This document shows positions 9,042 to 18,500 of a stretch of 64,000 bases of DNA, piece by piece. Every line of letters begins with the position of its first letter. Positions within the stretch are counted from its first letter, which is position 1. A program made the position numbers and the translations under genes. The stretch comes from Rhizobium leguminosarum (GTDB lineage: Bacteria > Pseudomonadota > Alphaproteobacteria > Rhizobiales > Rhizobiaceae): contig NZ_MZMU01000012.1 in the NCBI RefSeq assembly GCF_004123835.1, forward strand, positions 930,001 through 994,000. Reading direction: 5' to 3'. The notes below the pieces were generated by a model. The model ran no database searches and had not been told where the DNA came from. It was given only the letters and a program-made list of their open reading frames with translations.

Positions 9042-10211
9042 TTGAAAGACACAAGTATCTTGAACGCCGAGAATCGCAACGCCGCCTCACTGCAAGTGGA
9101 CGACCAGGCTGATGGCTCGGGACAGCGTGTGCGTCTTCAGGGCAATTGGCGCAGCGCCTACATCCATCTGGTGCTGCGCGATTTCGAAAAGCTCCTGCAG
9201 AAGAAGACCGGCGACCTGACGGTAGACCTTTCGGACATATCGGAGATCGACACAGCCGGCATCTGGCTGCTGTGCCGGCTGAAGAAACAAGAAGAGGCCG
9301 GCGGGAGGGCGGTTCGCTTCGAAGGCACCAACTCGCATATCGACGAAATGCTGGAGATGTTTTCCGAGGAGCCGGCAAAGCCCGAGCCGGAACAGACGGA
9401 GAAAGTCTCGCTTGCCACGCGCATCTTCGCGCCGGTCGGCAAAATGACCTACGAGGTCTGGGACAATTTCGCCGCCGCCATGTATATCCTCGGCTCAGCG
9501 GTGCGCGGCGCGCAGATGAAGTTCGGCCGCGGCAGTGGTGTTTCGCCGGCCTCGATCGTCAACCAGATCGACCATATGGGCGTTCGCGCCGTTCCGATCA
9601 TCTTGCTGATGTCTTTCCTGATCGGGGCGATCATCGCCCAGCAGGGCGCCTTCCAGCTGCGCTACTTCGGTGCTGAGGTCTTCGTCGTCGATCTCGTCGG
9701 CATCCTGCAATTGCGCGAAATCGGCGTGCTTCTGACCTCGATCATGATCGCCGGCCGGTCGGGCAGCGCGATCACCGCGGAAATCGGCTCGATGAAGATG
9801 CGCGAGGAGATCGACGCGCTGAAGGTGATGGGCCTGAATCCGATCGGCGTGCTGATCTTTCCGCGGCTGGTGGCGCTGACCATTGCGCTGCCGCTTTTGA
9901 CGGTGCTGGCGAATTTCGCTTCGTTGGGCGGAGCTGCCGCTGTCGCCTGGGGCTATTCCGGCATCACCTTCGCCAACTTCCTGTCGCGCCTGCACGAAGC
10001 GGTGACCCTGTCGACGGTGCTCTCAGGTATGATCAAGGCGCCGTTCATGGCGCTGGTCATCGGCATCGTCGCCGCCGTCGAGGGGCTGAAGGTCGGCGGT
10101 AGTGCGGAATCGCTCGGCCAGCATGTGACGGCCGCGGTGGTGAAGGCGATTTTCGTCGTCATCCTGATGGACGGGCTTTTTGCGATGTTCTATGCAGCGA
10201 TCGACTTTTAG
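9042..10211 (+). CDS. mlaE: MlaE-family lipid ABC permease with N-terminal STAS domain
   Basis: The N-terminal 100 residues form a STAS domain (VDLSDISEIDTAGIWLLCRL resembles MlaB), followed by the MlaE permease (QIDHMGVRAVPIILLMSFLIGAI at about 175-197, later EIGSMKMREEIDALKVMG, the coupling motif). In E. coli MlaB and MlaE are separate; here they are fused in 389 aa. The frame has no ATG near its start: a stop sits at 9036-9038, so initiation is at TTG 9042 or TTG 9060, the latter preceded by GAAAGA. First gene of the mlaE-F-D-lipoprotein operon that moves phospholipid between membranes to keep outer-membrane asymmetry. Confidence 0.9.
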   Translation: MKDTSILNAENRNAASLQVDDQADGSGQRVRLQGNWRSAYIHLVLRDFEKLLQKKTGDLTVDLSDISEIDTAGIWLLCRLKKQEEAGGRAVRFEGTNSHIDEMLEMFSEEPAKPEPEQTEKVSLATRIFAPVGKMTYEVWDNFAAAMYILGSAVRGAQMKFGRGSGVSPASIVNQIDHMGVRAVPIILLMSFLIGAIIAQQGAFQLRYFGAEVFVVDLVGILQLREIGVLLTSIMIAGRSGSAITAEIGSMKMREEIDALKVMGLNPIGVLIFPRLVALTIALPLLTVLANFASLGGAAAVAWGYSGITFANFLSRLHEAVTLSTVLSGMIKAPFMALVIGIVAAVEGLKVGGSAESLGQHVTAAVVKAIFVVILMDGLFAMFYAAIDF

Positions 10212-10212
10212 C

Positions 10213-11055
10213 ATGGCGGACCGCGTGGACGAGAAACCGATCGATACGGAAGACAAGGACGAAAGGGACATCGTACTGTCGGCGCGCGACGTCACCGTCG
10301 GCTTCGGCTCCAAGGTCGTGCTCGACAATCTCAACCTCAATATCTATCGCGGCGAGATCCTCGGTTTCGTCGGCGCTTCGGGCACCGGTAAATCGGTGCT
10401 GATGCGCACGGTGCTTCGGCTGCTGCCGCGCCGCTCCGGCACGATCAAGATCCTCGGCCAGGATTTCGACGAGCTCGACGAACCGCAGCGCAACGCCCTC
10501 GACATGCGGCTCGGCGTGCTGTTCCAGCAGGGAGCACTGTTCTCGTCGCTGACGGTCAAGGAAAACATCCAGGTGCCGATGCGGGAATATCTCGACCTGC
10601 CGACCTCGCTGATGGACGAGCTGGCGCATCTGAAGATCCGCATGGTCGGGCTTGCAGCCGATGCTGCCGACAAATATCCATCCGAACTGTCCGGCGGCAT
10701 GATCAAGCGCGCAGCCCTTGCCCGCGCGCTGTCACTCGATCCGGAACTCGTCTTCCTGGACGAGCCGACCTCCGGTCTCGACCCGATCGGTGCGGCCGAA
10801 TTCGACGAATTGATCGCCAATCTGCGCGATAGTCTGGGACTGACCGTGTATATGGTGACGCATGACCTCGATAGCCTGTTTTCGGTCTGCGACCGTATTG
10901 CCGTGCTCGGAAAGAAACGGGTAATGGTGGAAGGTACGATCGACGACATGCTGGCCTATGACGATCCGTGGGTGCAGGCCTACTTCAAAGGTAAGCGGGC
11001 GCGGTCGATCGTGCCGCAGGACAATGGCGCGCGGCACGGCAGCAGCGGGAAGTGA
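10213..11055 (+). CDS. mlaF: MlaF-like ABC transporter ATP-binding protein
   Basis: ATPase subunit, 280 aa, of the lipid transporter. Walker A GASGTGKS at residues 54-61, Q-loop in LFQQGALFSSLTV, signature LSGGM near residue 158, Walker B and D-loop in VFLDEPTSGLDP, and the switch histidine in VTHDLDS. The QQGALFSSLTV motif is typical of the MlaF/Ttg2A group. The ATG at 10213 lies one base after the mlaE stop, so translation is probably coupled; an upstream in-frame start at 10180 would overlap mlaE and is unlikely. Confidence 0.93.
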   Translation: MADRVDEKPIDTEDKDERDIVLSARDVTVGFGSKVVLDNLNLNIYRGEILGFVGASGTGKSVLMRTVLRLLPRRSGTIKILGQDFDELDEPQRNALDMRLGVLFQQGALFSSLTVKENIQVPMREYLDLPTSLMDELAHLKIRMVGLAADAADKYPSELSGGMIKRAALARALSLDPELVFLDEPTSGLDPIGAAEFDELIANLRDSLGLTVYMVTHDLDSLFSVCDRIAVLGKKRVMVEGTIDDMLAYDDPWVQAYFKGKRARSIVPQDNGARHGSSGK

Positions 11056-11064
11056 CCGGATAAG

Positions 11065-12435
11065 ATGGAAACCAAAGCCAATTACACGATTGTCGGTTTT
11101 TTCACGGTGCTGGTGATCGCGGCTGCCTTCGGCTTCGTTTACTGGATGGCCGAGTATGGTCGCGGCGGCCCGATGACGGAACTGATCGTTCGGATTCCAG
11201 GATCGGCGAACGGCCTCAGCGTCGGCTCGCCGGTGCGCTTCAACGGTATCCAGATCGGCTCGGTGCAGACGCTGTCGATCGATGCCGACGATCCGCAATA
11301 TTCGCTGGCCTTCACTCAGGTGCGTACCGATGCGCCGATCTACCCCTCCACCAAGGCCGCCCTTGAAATCCAGGGTTTGACCGGGGCTGCCTATATCGAA
11401 CTCTCGGGCGGTCGCAAGGGCGAGGAAAGCATCCTCCAGCATGCGATCGACAATAACAAACGCGCCGTCATCGTCGCCGACCAGTCGAGTGTCACCAATC
11501 TTCTGGCGACCGCCGACAAGATCCTCGATCGTGCCAACGACGCGGTCGGCGAACTTCAGGGTTTCATCGAAGATTCGCGCGGGCCGCTGACCGAGACTTT
11601 CAAGAATGCCGAGACGTTCTCCGATGCGCTTGCCAAGAATTCCGGCAATATCGACGCCTTCCTGCAAAGCGTCGGCCAGCTCTCCGATACGGTGAAGGCG
11701 GTCTCCGGTCGTGTCGATTCGACGCTTCAAGCGGTCGAATCGCTGGTCAAGGCGGTCGATGCGCAGAAGATCGACAACATCGTCTCCAATGCCGAGAAGA
11801 TTACCGCCAATGTCGCCGATGCCTCGGGCGACCTCAGGGGCACGATCCAGAAGTTCGACCAGACGGCCACAACCTTCAACGATTTCGGCAAGCAGGCACA
11901 GGCGACACTCGATCGCGTCGATACGCTCGTTGCCCAGATCGACCCGGCGAAGGTGAAGGGTTCCGTCGACGATATCGCGCAGGCGACCAAGGATGCGCGC
12001 GCTGCCGTCGCCTCGATCCGCGATGTCGCCAACACGGTTTCGGCGCGCCAGAAAGATATAGACCAGACGATCCAGGACGTGTCGCAGCTTTCCAACAAGC
12101 TGAATTCGGCCTCGACCCGCATCGACGGCATTCTCATCAAGGTCGATGCGCTGCTCGGCACCGACAATACGCAATCGCTGTTCACTGAAGCGCGCAATAC
12201 GCTGGAATCCTTCAAGAAGGTCGCCGACAACCTGAATTCGCGCATTGGGCCGATTGCCGACAATCTGCAGAAATTTTCGAGCGGCGGCTTGCGCGACGTG
12301 CAGACTCTCGTCAACGACATGCGCGGAACCGTGAGCAATCTGAACGATACGATCACCAACTTCGACCGCAATCCGCAACGCCTGATCTTCGGCGGGGACA
12401 CGGTGAAGCAATATGACGGCCGGACGCGGCGTTAA
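11065..12435 (+). CDS. mlaD: MlaD-like MCE-domain protein
   Basis: Membrane-anchored substrate-binding subunit, 456 aa. One N-terminal TM helix (IVGFFTVLVIAAAFGFVYWM, residues 8-27), then the MCE domain (about 38-115, with GSANGLSVGSPVRFNGIQIG and IQGLTGAAYIEL), then a long alpha-helical region of about 320 residues rich in heptad-like coiled coil. The tail is much longer than in E. coli MlaD (183 aa) and could reach across the periplasm, as in the longer MCE proteins of other families. It lies 9 bp after mlaF in the operon. Confidence 0.9.
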   Translation: METKANYTIVGFFTVLVIAAAFGFVYWMAEYGRGGPMTELIVRIPGSANGLSVGSPVRFNGIQIGSVQTLSIDADDPQYSLAFTQVRTDAPIYPSTKAALEIQGLTGAAYIELSGGRKGEESILQHAIDNNKRAVIVADQSSVTNLLATADKILDRANDAVGELQGFIEDSRGPLTETFKNAETFSDALAKNSGNIDAFLQSVGQLSDTVKAVSGRVDSTLQAVESLVKAVDAQKIDNIVSNAEKITANVADASGDLRGTIQKFDQTATTFNDFGKQAQATLDRVDTLVAQIDPAKVKGSVDDIAQATKDARAAVASIRDVANTVSARQKDIDQTIQDVSQLSNKLNSASTRIDGILIKVDALLGTDNTQSLFTEARNTLESFKKVADNLNSRIGPIADNLQKFSSGGLRDVQTLVNDMRGTVSNLNDTITNFDRNPQRLIFGGDTVKQYDGRTRR

Positions 12436-12459
12436 CTGGGAAATCAGGGGTAGCCTAAT

Positions 12460-13071
12460 ATGGTCGCATCGCATCTGTTGTCGCGCCGTTCTTGGATCAG
12501 GGGAACGGTGATCGCGCTGCCGCTGACGGCGCTGATCCTTTCGGGGTGCGGCACCGCGGCCAAGAACGACACCTATGACCTGCCCGCCGCCGTCGACGGC
12601 AGCGGACCCGCCGCCAAATCCCGCCAGATCCTGATCGCCAGCCCGACGGCGCTAAGGTCGCTCGACAGCGAGCAGATCGTCATCCGTGTTTCGCCTTCGG
12701 AAATCCAGTATCTCTCAAAGGCGCAGTGGGGCGACAAGCTGCCGCGCATAGTGCAGTCGAAGCTGGTGGAAGCCTTCGAGAATTCCGGCAAGGTCGGCGG
12801 CGTCGGCATGCCGGGGCAGGGGCTGGCGATCGATTACCAGATCGTCACCGATATCCGCGCCTTCGAGATCGACGCTTCGATCGGCAACCAGGCGGTGGTC
12901 GAAATTTCCGCCAAGATACTCAATGATCGCAACGGCTCGGTGCGCGCCCAGAAGGTGTTCCGCGCCATGGTGCCGGCCGGCGGCGACAATGACGGCTTCG
13001 TCAAAGGCCTCGACCGCGCCTTCTCCACGGTTGCCTCCGAGATCGTCACCTGGACGCTGCGCTCAATCTGA
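12460..13071 (+). CDS. ABC-type transport auxiliary lipoprotein (PqiC-like)
   Basis: A 203-residue predicted outer-membrane lipoprotein. The signal peptide ends in the lipobox LILSGC with the lipidated cysteine at residue 30. The rest matches the ABC_trans_aux family (PqiC/YmbA): SEQIVIRVSPSEIQYL and a central domain with GLAIDYQIVTDIRAFEID. It closes the operon, 24 bp after the MCE gene. This suggests a PqiC-type lipoprotein takes the place of the MlaC/MlaA components, which are not encoded here. Confidence 0.88.
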   Translation: MVASHLLSRRSWIRGTVIALPLTALILSGCGTAAKNDTYDLPAAVDGSGPAAKSRQILIASPTALRSLDSEQIVIRVSPSEIQYLSKAQWGDKLPRIVQSKLVEAFENSGKVGGVGMPGQGLAIDYQIVTDIRAFEIDASIGNQAVVEISAKILNDRNGSVRAQKVFRAMVPAGGDNDGFVKGLDRAFSTVASEIVTWTLRSI

Positions 13072-13187
13072 TCCGGTGTTTCCAGGCCGGCACCTCAATG
13101 CGTAGCCTTACCGACTTTTGAAAGATATTCGCCCTGGAGGTCGCCTTCAGATAACCGGCAGCGAAAACCTGTCGGTAGTCTCTGCCC

Positions 13188-13234
13188 ATGCATGTCGCTA
13201 TCTGAAACGCTGCACAGTTTCAGGCGACATGCAT
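13188..13234. repeat. RIME-like palindromic repeat, copy 1
   Basis: Arms ATGCATGTCGC and GCGACATGCAT enclose a second stem CTGAAAC/GTTTCAG and a short loop containing GCTGCACA. It sits between the ends of the convergent mla operon and carboxypeptidase gene. Copies with related architecture are at 23551-23597 and 37855-37900. This class of repeat is common in Rhizobium intergenic regions. Confidence 0.75.
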
Positions 13235-13240
13235 CTGCGC

Positions 13241-14116
13241 TTATTTCGTCGGTTGCGAATCCGTCATCGTCGCGCCCGGCTGGCTGCCCGGTGTCGTTGA
13301 AGCGGTAGCAGTCGATGACGGCGACAGGGTGCTGTCCAGCAAGCTTGCCATCTTATCGTCGCGTATGCTCGCGGTCTTTTCGCCCATGACGACGCCGACC
13401 ACGCGGCGGCCATCCTTCAGCGCCGACGTCACGACATTGTAGCCCGATGCGTCGGTGTAGCCGGTCTTGATGCCGTCGACGCCGTCATAGCGATACATGA
13501 GGTTGTTGTGGCCGCGCAGCTTCATGCCGCGGAACTGGAAGCCGCGCATGGAGAAGAGCTTGAACTCCTCGGGGAAGTCCCGCATCAGCGAAACGCCGAG
13601 TGTCGCCATGTCCCGCGCCGTGGTGACCTGCTCCGGATCGGGAAGGCCCGACGGATTCTTGAAGACCGTATCCTTCATGCCGAGCTGGCGTGCCTTGTCG
13701 GTCATCGCCTTGGCGAAAACCTGTTCGGTGCCGCCAAGCTGCTCGGCGATCGCCACAGCCGCATCATTGGCGGAGAGCACGACAATTCCTTCGACCGCTT
13801 CGCGCAGCGTCACCTTGCGGCCGGCGCCGACAGCGAGCTTGAAGGGCTCCTTGCTCTCAGCATTTTCCGACATGGTGAGCTTCTGGTCCCAGTTGAGGCG
13901 TCCGTCATGCAGGGCCTCAAAGGCGAGATAGAGCGTCATCATCTTGGTCAGCGACGCCGGATAGTTCAGGTCGTCCTGGTTGGAACCTTCGAGGACCTGG
14001 CCGGACTGGACATCCACGACGAAGCTTGCCTGGCCTGCCTGAGCCAGAGTGAAAGCACCCACCAGGAAAAAGGAAGAGAGCGCGGTGGCAAGGAGCCGGG
14101 ATGTCGTCTTGGTCAT
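13241..14116 (-). CDS. D-alanyl-D-alanine carboxypeptidase (serine peptidase S11)
   Basis: A secreted penicillin-binding protein, 291 aa, that trims the terminal D-Ala from peptidoglycan stem peptides. Signal peptide at residues 1-27 (LAQAGQA), nucleophile motif SLTK at 55-58, SAN at 115-117 and KTG at 217-219, all correctly spaced. It lacks the C-terminal PBP5-type beta domain and membrane anchor of DacA; a Ser/Thr/Pro-rich tail (about residues 265-291) follows the catalytic domain instead. It stands alone with its promoter in the 14117-14488 intergenic region. Confidence 0.92.
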   Translation of the reverse strand: MTKTTSRLLATALSSFFLVGAFTLAQAGQASFVVDVQSGQVLEGSNQDDLNYPASLTKMMTLYLAFEALHDGRLNWDQKLTMSENAESKEPFKLAVGAGRKVTLREAVEGIVVLSANDAAVAIAEQLGGTEQVFAKAMTDKARQLGMKDTVFKNPSGLPDPEQVTTARDMATLGVSLMRDFPEEFKLFSMRGFQFRGMKLRGHNNLMYRYDGVDGIKTGYTDASGYNVVTSALKDGRRVVGVVMGEKTASIRDDKMASLLDSTLSPSSTATASTTPGSQPGATMTDSQPTK

Positions 14117-14267
14117 TAATGTTGCTGTCTCTGTCGTTTGGATGGCGGAGTGAGCCGTTCTGTTTGAATATGAGCGGATCAGAAAAGTTTGTGACGGAAT
14201 GAAGGACAGCGGGCAATAAAAAAAGGATCATCCACAGCTGATTCCTTTTGTCTCGCCCTCTTCGGTT

Positions 14268-14296
14268 TTGACAATGATGCGTACGGCACGTAGAAA
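14268..14296 (+). promoter_or_regulatory. Predicted sigma70-type promoter for the synthetase-like gene
   Basis: TTGACA at 14268-14273 is a perfect -35 hexamer, followed at 17 bp by TAGAAA at 14291-14296, a fair -10. Transcription from about 14303 would give a leader near 186 nt before the GTG at 14489. The leader contains several GC-rich inverted repeats (for example GGACG/CGTCC pairs at 14380-14455). The rest of the 14117-14488 gap holds the divergent carboxypeptidase promoter; no gene is seen there. Confidence 0.45.
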
Positions 14297-14488
14297 ATGC
14301 ACCATGAACATGAAGCGCGCGCCTTTCTCCCGTCATGACCGCACCTGCCCGCAGGTCGCGATCGTGCGCGCTTTTGGCGGACGAGGTCTTCGCGTCCTGT
14401 TGTGACGTCAGGGCGCTAGGCGTCCGGCGCGCTGCTGGACGTAAAGCCCCTCACCACGTCAATCAAGGTTGCCAGGGAGATAGGCACC

Positions 14489-15238
14489 GTGCTCAATATT
14501 TATCATGTCAATTCGCTCGTCCATTGGGAGGAGCGCGAGATCTATCTGCGCGATCATATGATCGGCTTCTTCTCGCAAGAGGTCCGCAGTTTTCTCAGAT
14601 CCGTCAATCCGGCCTGGGATGTCAGGAGGGTCGAGGCGCCGGCGCTGATGCCGCGCTCGCTGGTTTCAAGCGCCTATTCGAACGCCGATATCTGGATCCA
14701 GGAACAGCTCTCCACCAGCGATACCGCGCTGGTGCTGAGACCGGAGACCACGCCCTCAACCTATATCTATATGCAGCATATTCTCGGCAATCATTCGAAG
14801 ACACGCCTGCCGCTTTGCGTCTGGCAGGCCGGCAGATCCTATCGTCGCGAGCAGGAACAGCCGACCAAACACATGCGGCTGAAGGAATTCTGGCAGCTCG
14901 AATTCCAATGCGCCTTCACGGCCGACAGCGGCAACGACTATCACGCCGCCTGCCTCGAGCCGGTCCGCCGCATGATCGCATCGCTGATCCATCTGCCGAC
15001 GCGGATCGTACCCTCCGACCGGCTGCCGGCCTATTCCGAGGTGACGATGGATATCGAGGTCGACAATGGTGACAAGTGGATGGAGGTCTGCTCGATCTCG
15101 CGACGCACGGATTTTCCGCAGCGCTACCGGTCGCAGCCCAGGAAGGGAGCGGCCGTCGAGCACGATGTTCTCGTGCTTGAGATCGCCATCGGCCTCGACC
15201 GCTGTATCTACAACTGGAACATAGCGGCCGATCGGTAG
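14489..15238 (+). CDS. Freestanding class II aminoacyl-tRNA-synthetase-like catalytic core
   Basis: This 249-residue protein looks like a complete class II synthetase catalytic domain, closest in feel to the Gly/Thr/Pro/Ser group, without an anticodon-binding domain. Motif 2 is seen in WQAGRSYRREQ followed by MRLKEFWQLEFQ (about residues 110-140). Motif 3 is VLEIAIGLDRCIYNW at the C-terminus. RPETTPSTYIYMQHIL upstream corresponds to the substrate-pocket strand of GlyRS/ThrRS. Initiation is at GTG 14489, preceded by AGGGAGATAGG; a short ATG frame upstream is out of frame. Such cores can act on non-tRNA substrates (as EpmA, HisZ or the Bradyrhizobium amino acid:carrier-protein ligases do) or be regulators. 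Substrate unknown; the fold call is firm, the function is not. Confidence 0.72.
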   Translation: MLNIYHVNSLVHWEEREIYLRDHMIGFFSQEVRSFLRSVNPAWDVRRVEAPALMPRSLVSSAYSNADIWIQEQLSTSDTALVLRPETTPSTYIYMQHILGNHSKTRLPLCVWQAGRSYRREQEQPTKHMRLKEFWQLEFQCAFTADSGNDYHAACLEPVRRMIASLIHLPTRIVPSDRLPAYSEVTMDIEVDNGDKWMEVCSISRRTDFPQRYRSQPRKGAAVEHDVLVLEIAIGLDRCIYNWNIAADR

Positions 15239-15274
15239 TATACGGGAAGCCGGGGCCGGCGCGGCTTGCTCCTT

Positions 15275-15434
15275 CTTCTCCCCAGCGGGGAGAAGGTGGC
15301 CCGCAGGGTCGGATGAGGGGGCACACGGCACGCCATTCATTGCTCTTCGCTTGCGCTCAGTGCATTCGCGGCTTTGCCGCTCACCCCCTCATCGCCTCGC
15401 TGTCGCTCCGGCACTTCTCCCCGTTGGGGAGAAG
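15275..15434. repeat. Inverted pair of Rhizobiales palindromic repeats
   Basis: The palindrome CTTCTCCCC-agc-GGGGAGAAG at 15275-15295 recurs as CTTCTCCCC-gtt-GGGGAGAAG at 15414-15434. Flanking segments (GGATGAGGGGGCAC and its inverse CACCCCCTCATC) are also inverted, so the whole is a large imperfect hairpin. It fills most of the 306-bp gap between the synthetase-like gene and the growth-pole gene end. No gene is seen there. Confidence 0.7.
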
Positions 15435-15544
15435 AAGGTATGCCGCGGCGTCCGTGCTCCCGAGCATGACGAAAGAGGAGTTGGCCGACTTTGTCAGCTG
15501 TCAGGCCGGAGCCGCGTGGCGGCTCCGGTTTTCACACATTAGCC

Positions 15545-18500
15545 TCAGCCGAGCCTGCCTGCTGCATGAGCGAGCATGGTGTAGACCTTGCCCGTATCCG
15601 AGGTGAGGTAGGACTGCGTCACCGTCCGGTTCGGGTCGGTGCGGGCGACGTCGGCGAGCAGCTTTTCGAAATCACCGATGTAGCGGTCGACGGCGGTGCG
15701 GAACTCCGGTTCGCGGTCGTATTTGCGTTTGATCTCGTCGAAGGTCTGCTGGCCCTTCAGCGTGTAGAGGCGGCGGGTGAAGACGTCGCGCTCGCCGCGC
15801 TGATAACGGCGCCAGAGATCGACTGAGGCGTCGTGGTCGATGGCGCGGGCGATATCGACCGAGAGCGAGTTCAGCGATTCGACGACGTGGCGCGGATTGC
15901 GGCTGTCGTTGCTGCGCGCGGTCGGTGCAGCAGTTTCCGCTGGGCGGGCCGGAGCGCGGGCAGCCGCCTCGTCGGCGGCCTCCTCACGCGATGCGCCGCG
16001 CAGGAGATCGCTGATCCAGCCGCCGCTTTCCGGACGAGCCGGCTCTTGGCGACCTGTTTCCGGGCGGCCTGTTTCCTGGCGCCCTGTTTCCTGTCGATTG
16101 GGGGCAGGCTGCGGCGCGGCGCGCTGGGGGGCGGCAGCCGGCGCAGACGGTGCGATCGTTCCGCGCAGACCTGTCGCTTCGATCGGCGGCGGTGCTGCCG
16201 GCTGCGGCGGCTGGGCCGCGACCGGCTGGGCAGGACGCGGGGCCGGCTGCACCTGCGCGAGTGTGCGGGCGACGGGCTCGGAGATCTCGAGCTGCTGGCT
16301 GGAGCGGCCGACGAGCTGGGAGATATCCTGCAGCGCCTTGATCTGCTCGGCGACGGCCCGGCGCATGGCCGAGGCGCTTTCCTTGGCTTCCTCGGGAAGA
16401 TCGAAGGCGCCGCGCTTCAACTCGGCGCGGGTGGCGTCGAGCTCGCTGCGGATGTCGGCGGCGGAGCGGCGGATATCCTCGGTGGCGCCGGAGAAGCGGC
16501 CGACGGCATCATCGATCGCCTCGCGCAGCGCTTCGCGCATGTGCTGGGCGGCGCCGTCGGAGGCGCGGCCGGCTTCGCCGAGCATGCGCTCGACTTCAGA
16601 CAGCGAGGCGGTCAGACCGCCGCGAATGCGATTGGAGAGATCGCCGGACCGGCGCTCGACATTGGCGAAGGTGCCGTCGATCGTCGTATTGGCGTCGTCG
16701 CCGGCGCGGGTGATCGCCTCGCGCATCGTCTCTGCCGCTTCCTGGGCGCGCTTCTCGGTTTCGGTGAGAATGCGGCCGATATCGGCGAAGGAGGATTGCA
16801 CGCCCTGGCGCAAATTGCCGGTGACCTGGCTGGAGCGCTGCTCTGCCCGCTCGAACACGGTCTCGATCATGCTGCCGAGGCCTTGCATGGTCTTTTCGAT
16901 CTCTGCGGAGCGCGAGACGAGGCCGACCGAGAGCGTCTGCAGAGCGCTCTCGCGCTCTTCGAGCGTCGAGGCGAGGTTGGACTGGGCGGCGCCGAGAAGC
17001 TGCGAGGCCTGGGTCAGAACCTTGGAGTGTTCGTCGAAGCGGCCGATGATGCCGCCGACCTGCGCCAGCGTCTGGCCCGAAATGTCGGAGAGGCGATCGA
17101 CCTTGCCTTCGAGAAGCCTGGTCGAGGCGGAGACCATTTCGGCGGCCTTGGTGGCGGAGTCGGCAAAGCGCGTGGTGGTATCGCCGAGGCGGCCATCGAC
17201 GCTGGTCAGCTGCTCGGCGGCGCGGTTCATCATCATCGCCATCGCCGCGCTGCTTTCCGACATGCGCTCGACGAGGCCGTTGACGTTGCCGACCAGGCTG
17301 TTCTCGATGGCGCTGACGGCATTGGCGACATTCTCGGTGCGCGCGGCAACGGCGCTGGCGAGCGCTTCGTTTTCGGCGCGCAGACGGTCGGCGCTGAGGT
17401 TGGCCGCGGCGGTGATGCGGGCGGCGGCCTGCTCGCCGGCATCGGTGTAGCGGTCGATGATCGGGCGGGCCGTCTCGTCGAGAATGCGCGTCAATTCGAC
17501 CGAACGGCCTGCGAGCATCGAGTTGAGGTCGCGGGTGCGCTCCTCGAGCGTCGAGCGGATCGAGTTGCCGCGCGCTTCGAGCGCCCGGTCGATCTCGGAG
17601 AACGTCGTATCGATCTCGCGGGCACGCTCCTCAAGATTAGAGCGGATGGCGCTGCTGCGGGCTTCGAGCGCCCGGTCGACATCCGCCATGGTGGCGGAAA
17701 TCTCGGTGCCGGCGCCCGACAGGGTCGAGCGGATGGCATTGCCGCGTGTCTCCAGAGACTGGCCGGCATCCGACAGTACCTTGGAGATGGCATTGACCTG
17801 CGTGCCGACGATGGTCTCGGCCTCGGCGACCTTGTTGACGATTGCGTTGCCGGCTTCCGAGAAGGTCTGGGCAACGGCAGCGGCCTGGCTTGCCAGCCGG
17901 TTCTGAGCTTCGGCGACGCGGGTGACGATCTGTGACGAGCGCTCATCCATGGTGCGGGTGAATTCGTCGCTTTTCGCATTGAGATCCTCGGCGAATTGCT
18001 GGCCAGTCTTGCCAAGCAGTTCGGTGGTTCTCGTCGCTTCGCCTTCCATTCCTTGAGCCGCGTCGGCAACCGCACTGCGCAGCGTCGAGGCGAGACCGGC
18101 GGCCTTGCCTTCGATGGTGCGGTTGACGGCCTCGAGGCCGACGGTCAACGCACGGTCCATGGTGGAGAGGCGTTCCTCGATGCGTTCGTTGCCGCGGTCG
18201 AGGGTTTCGCCGAGGCTCGCGGTGCGACCCTCGATGGCGCCTGTCAAGCTGGTGGTGCGGCTGTCCAGCGTCTCGGCCAGATTGGCGGTGCGGCTGTCGA
18301 TCGCCTGAGTGAGGTTTGCAGCACTGCCTTCGAGCGTTGCCGAGATGCGCTGCGTGGCATGGTCGCTGAGCGCGCCGATACGGGAGACGCCGTCGGCAAG
18401 CACGCCGGACAGCTGGCCGCTGGCCGCTTCGACCTTTTCGGCAACGCCGCCGACGCCGTCGCGGATGCGGGTCTCGATCGCCGCAAGACCGGATTCCACG

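Noticed and set aside
10732..12474. Minus-strand open frame of 580 codons over mlaF/mlaD
   Set aside because: Antisense to two clearly recognised genes; Arg/Asp/Gly/Ile-rich translation without domain character.
15313..15606. Short plus-strand frames over the repeat pair after the synthetase-like gene
   Set aside because: They consist of translated palindromic repeats.
15833..17935. Long plus-strand open frame (700 codons) opposite the growth-pole gene
   Set aside because: It is an antisense shadow produced by high GC and repetitive coiled-coil coding; composition is Arg/Gly-rich, with no ribosome site or recognisable domain.
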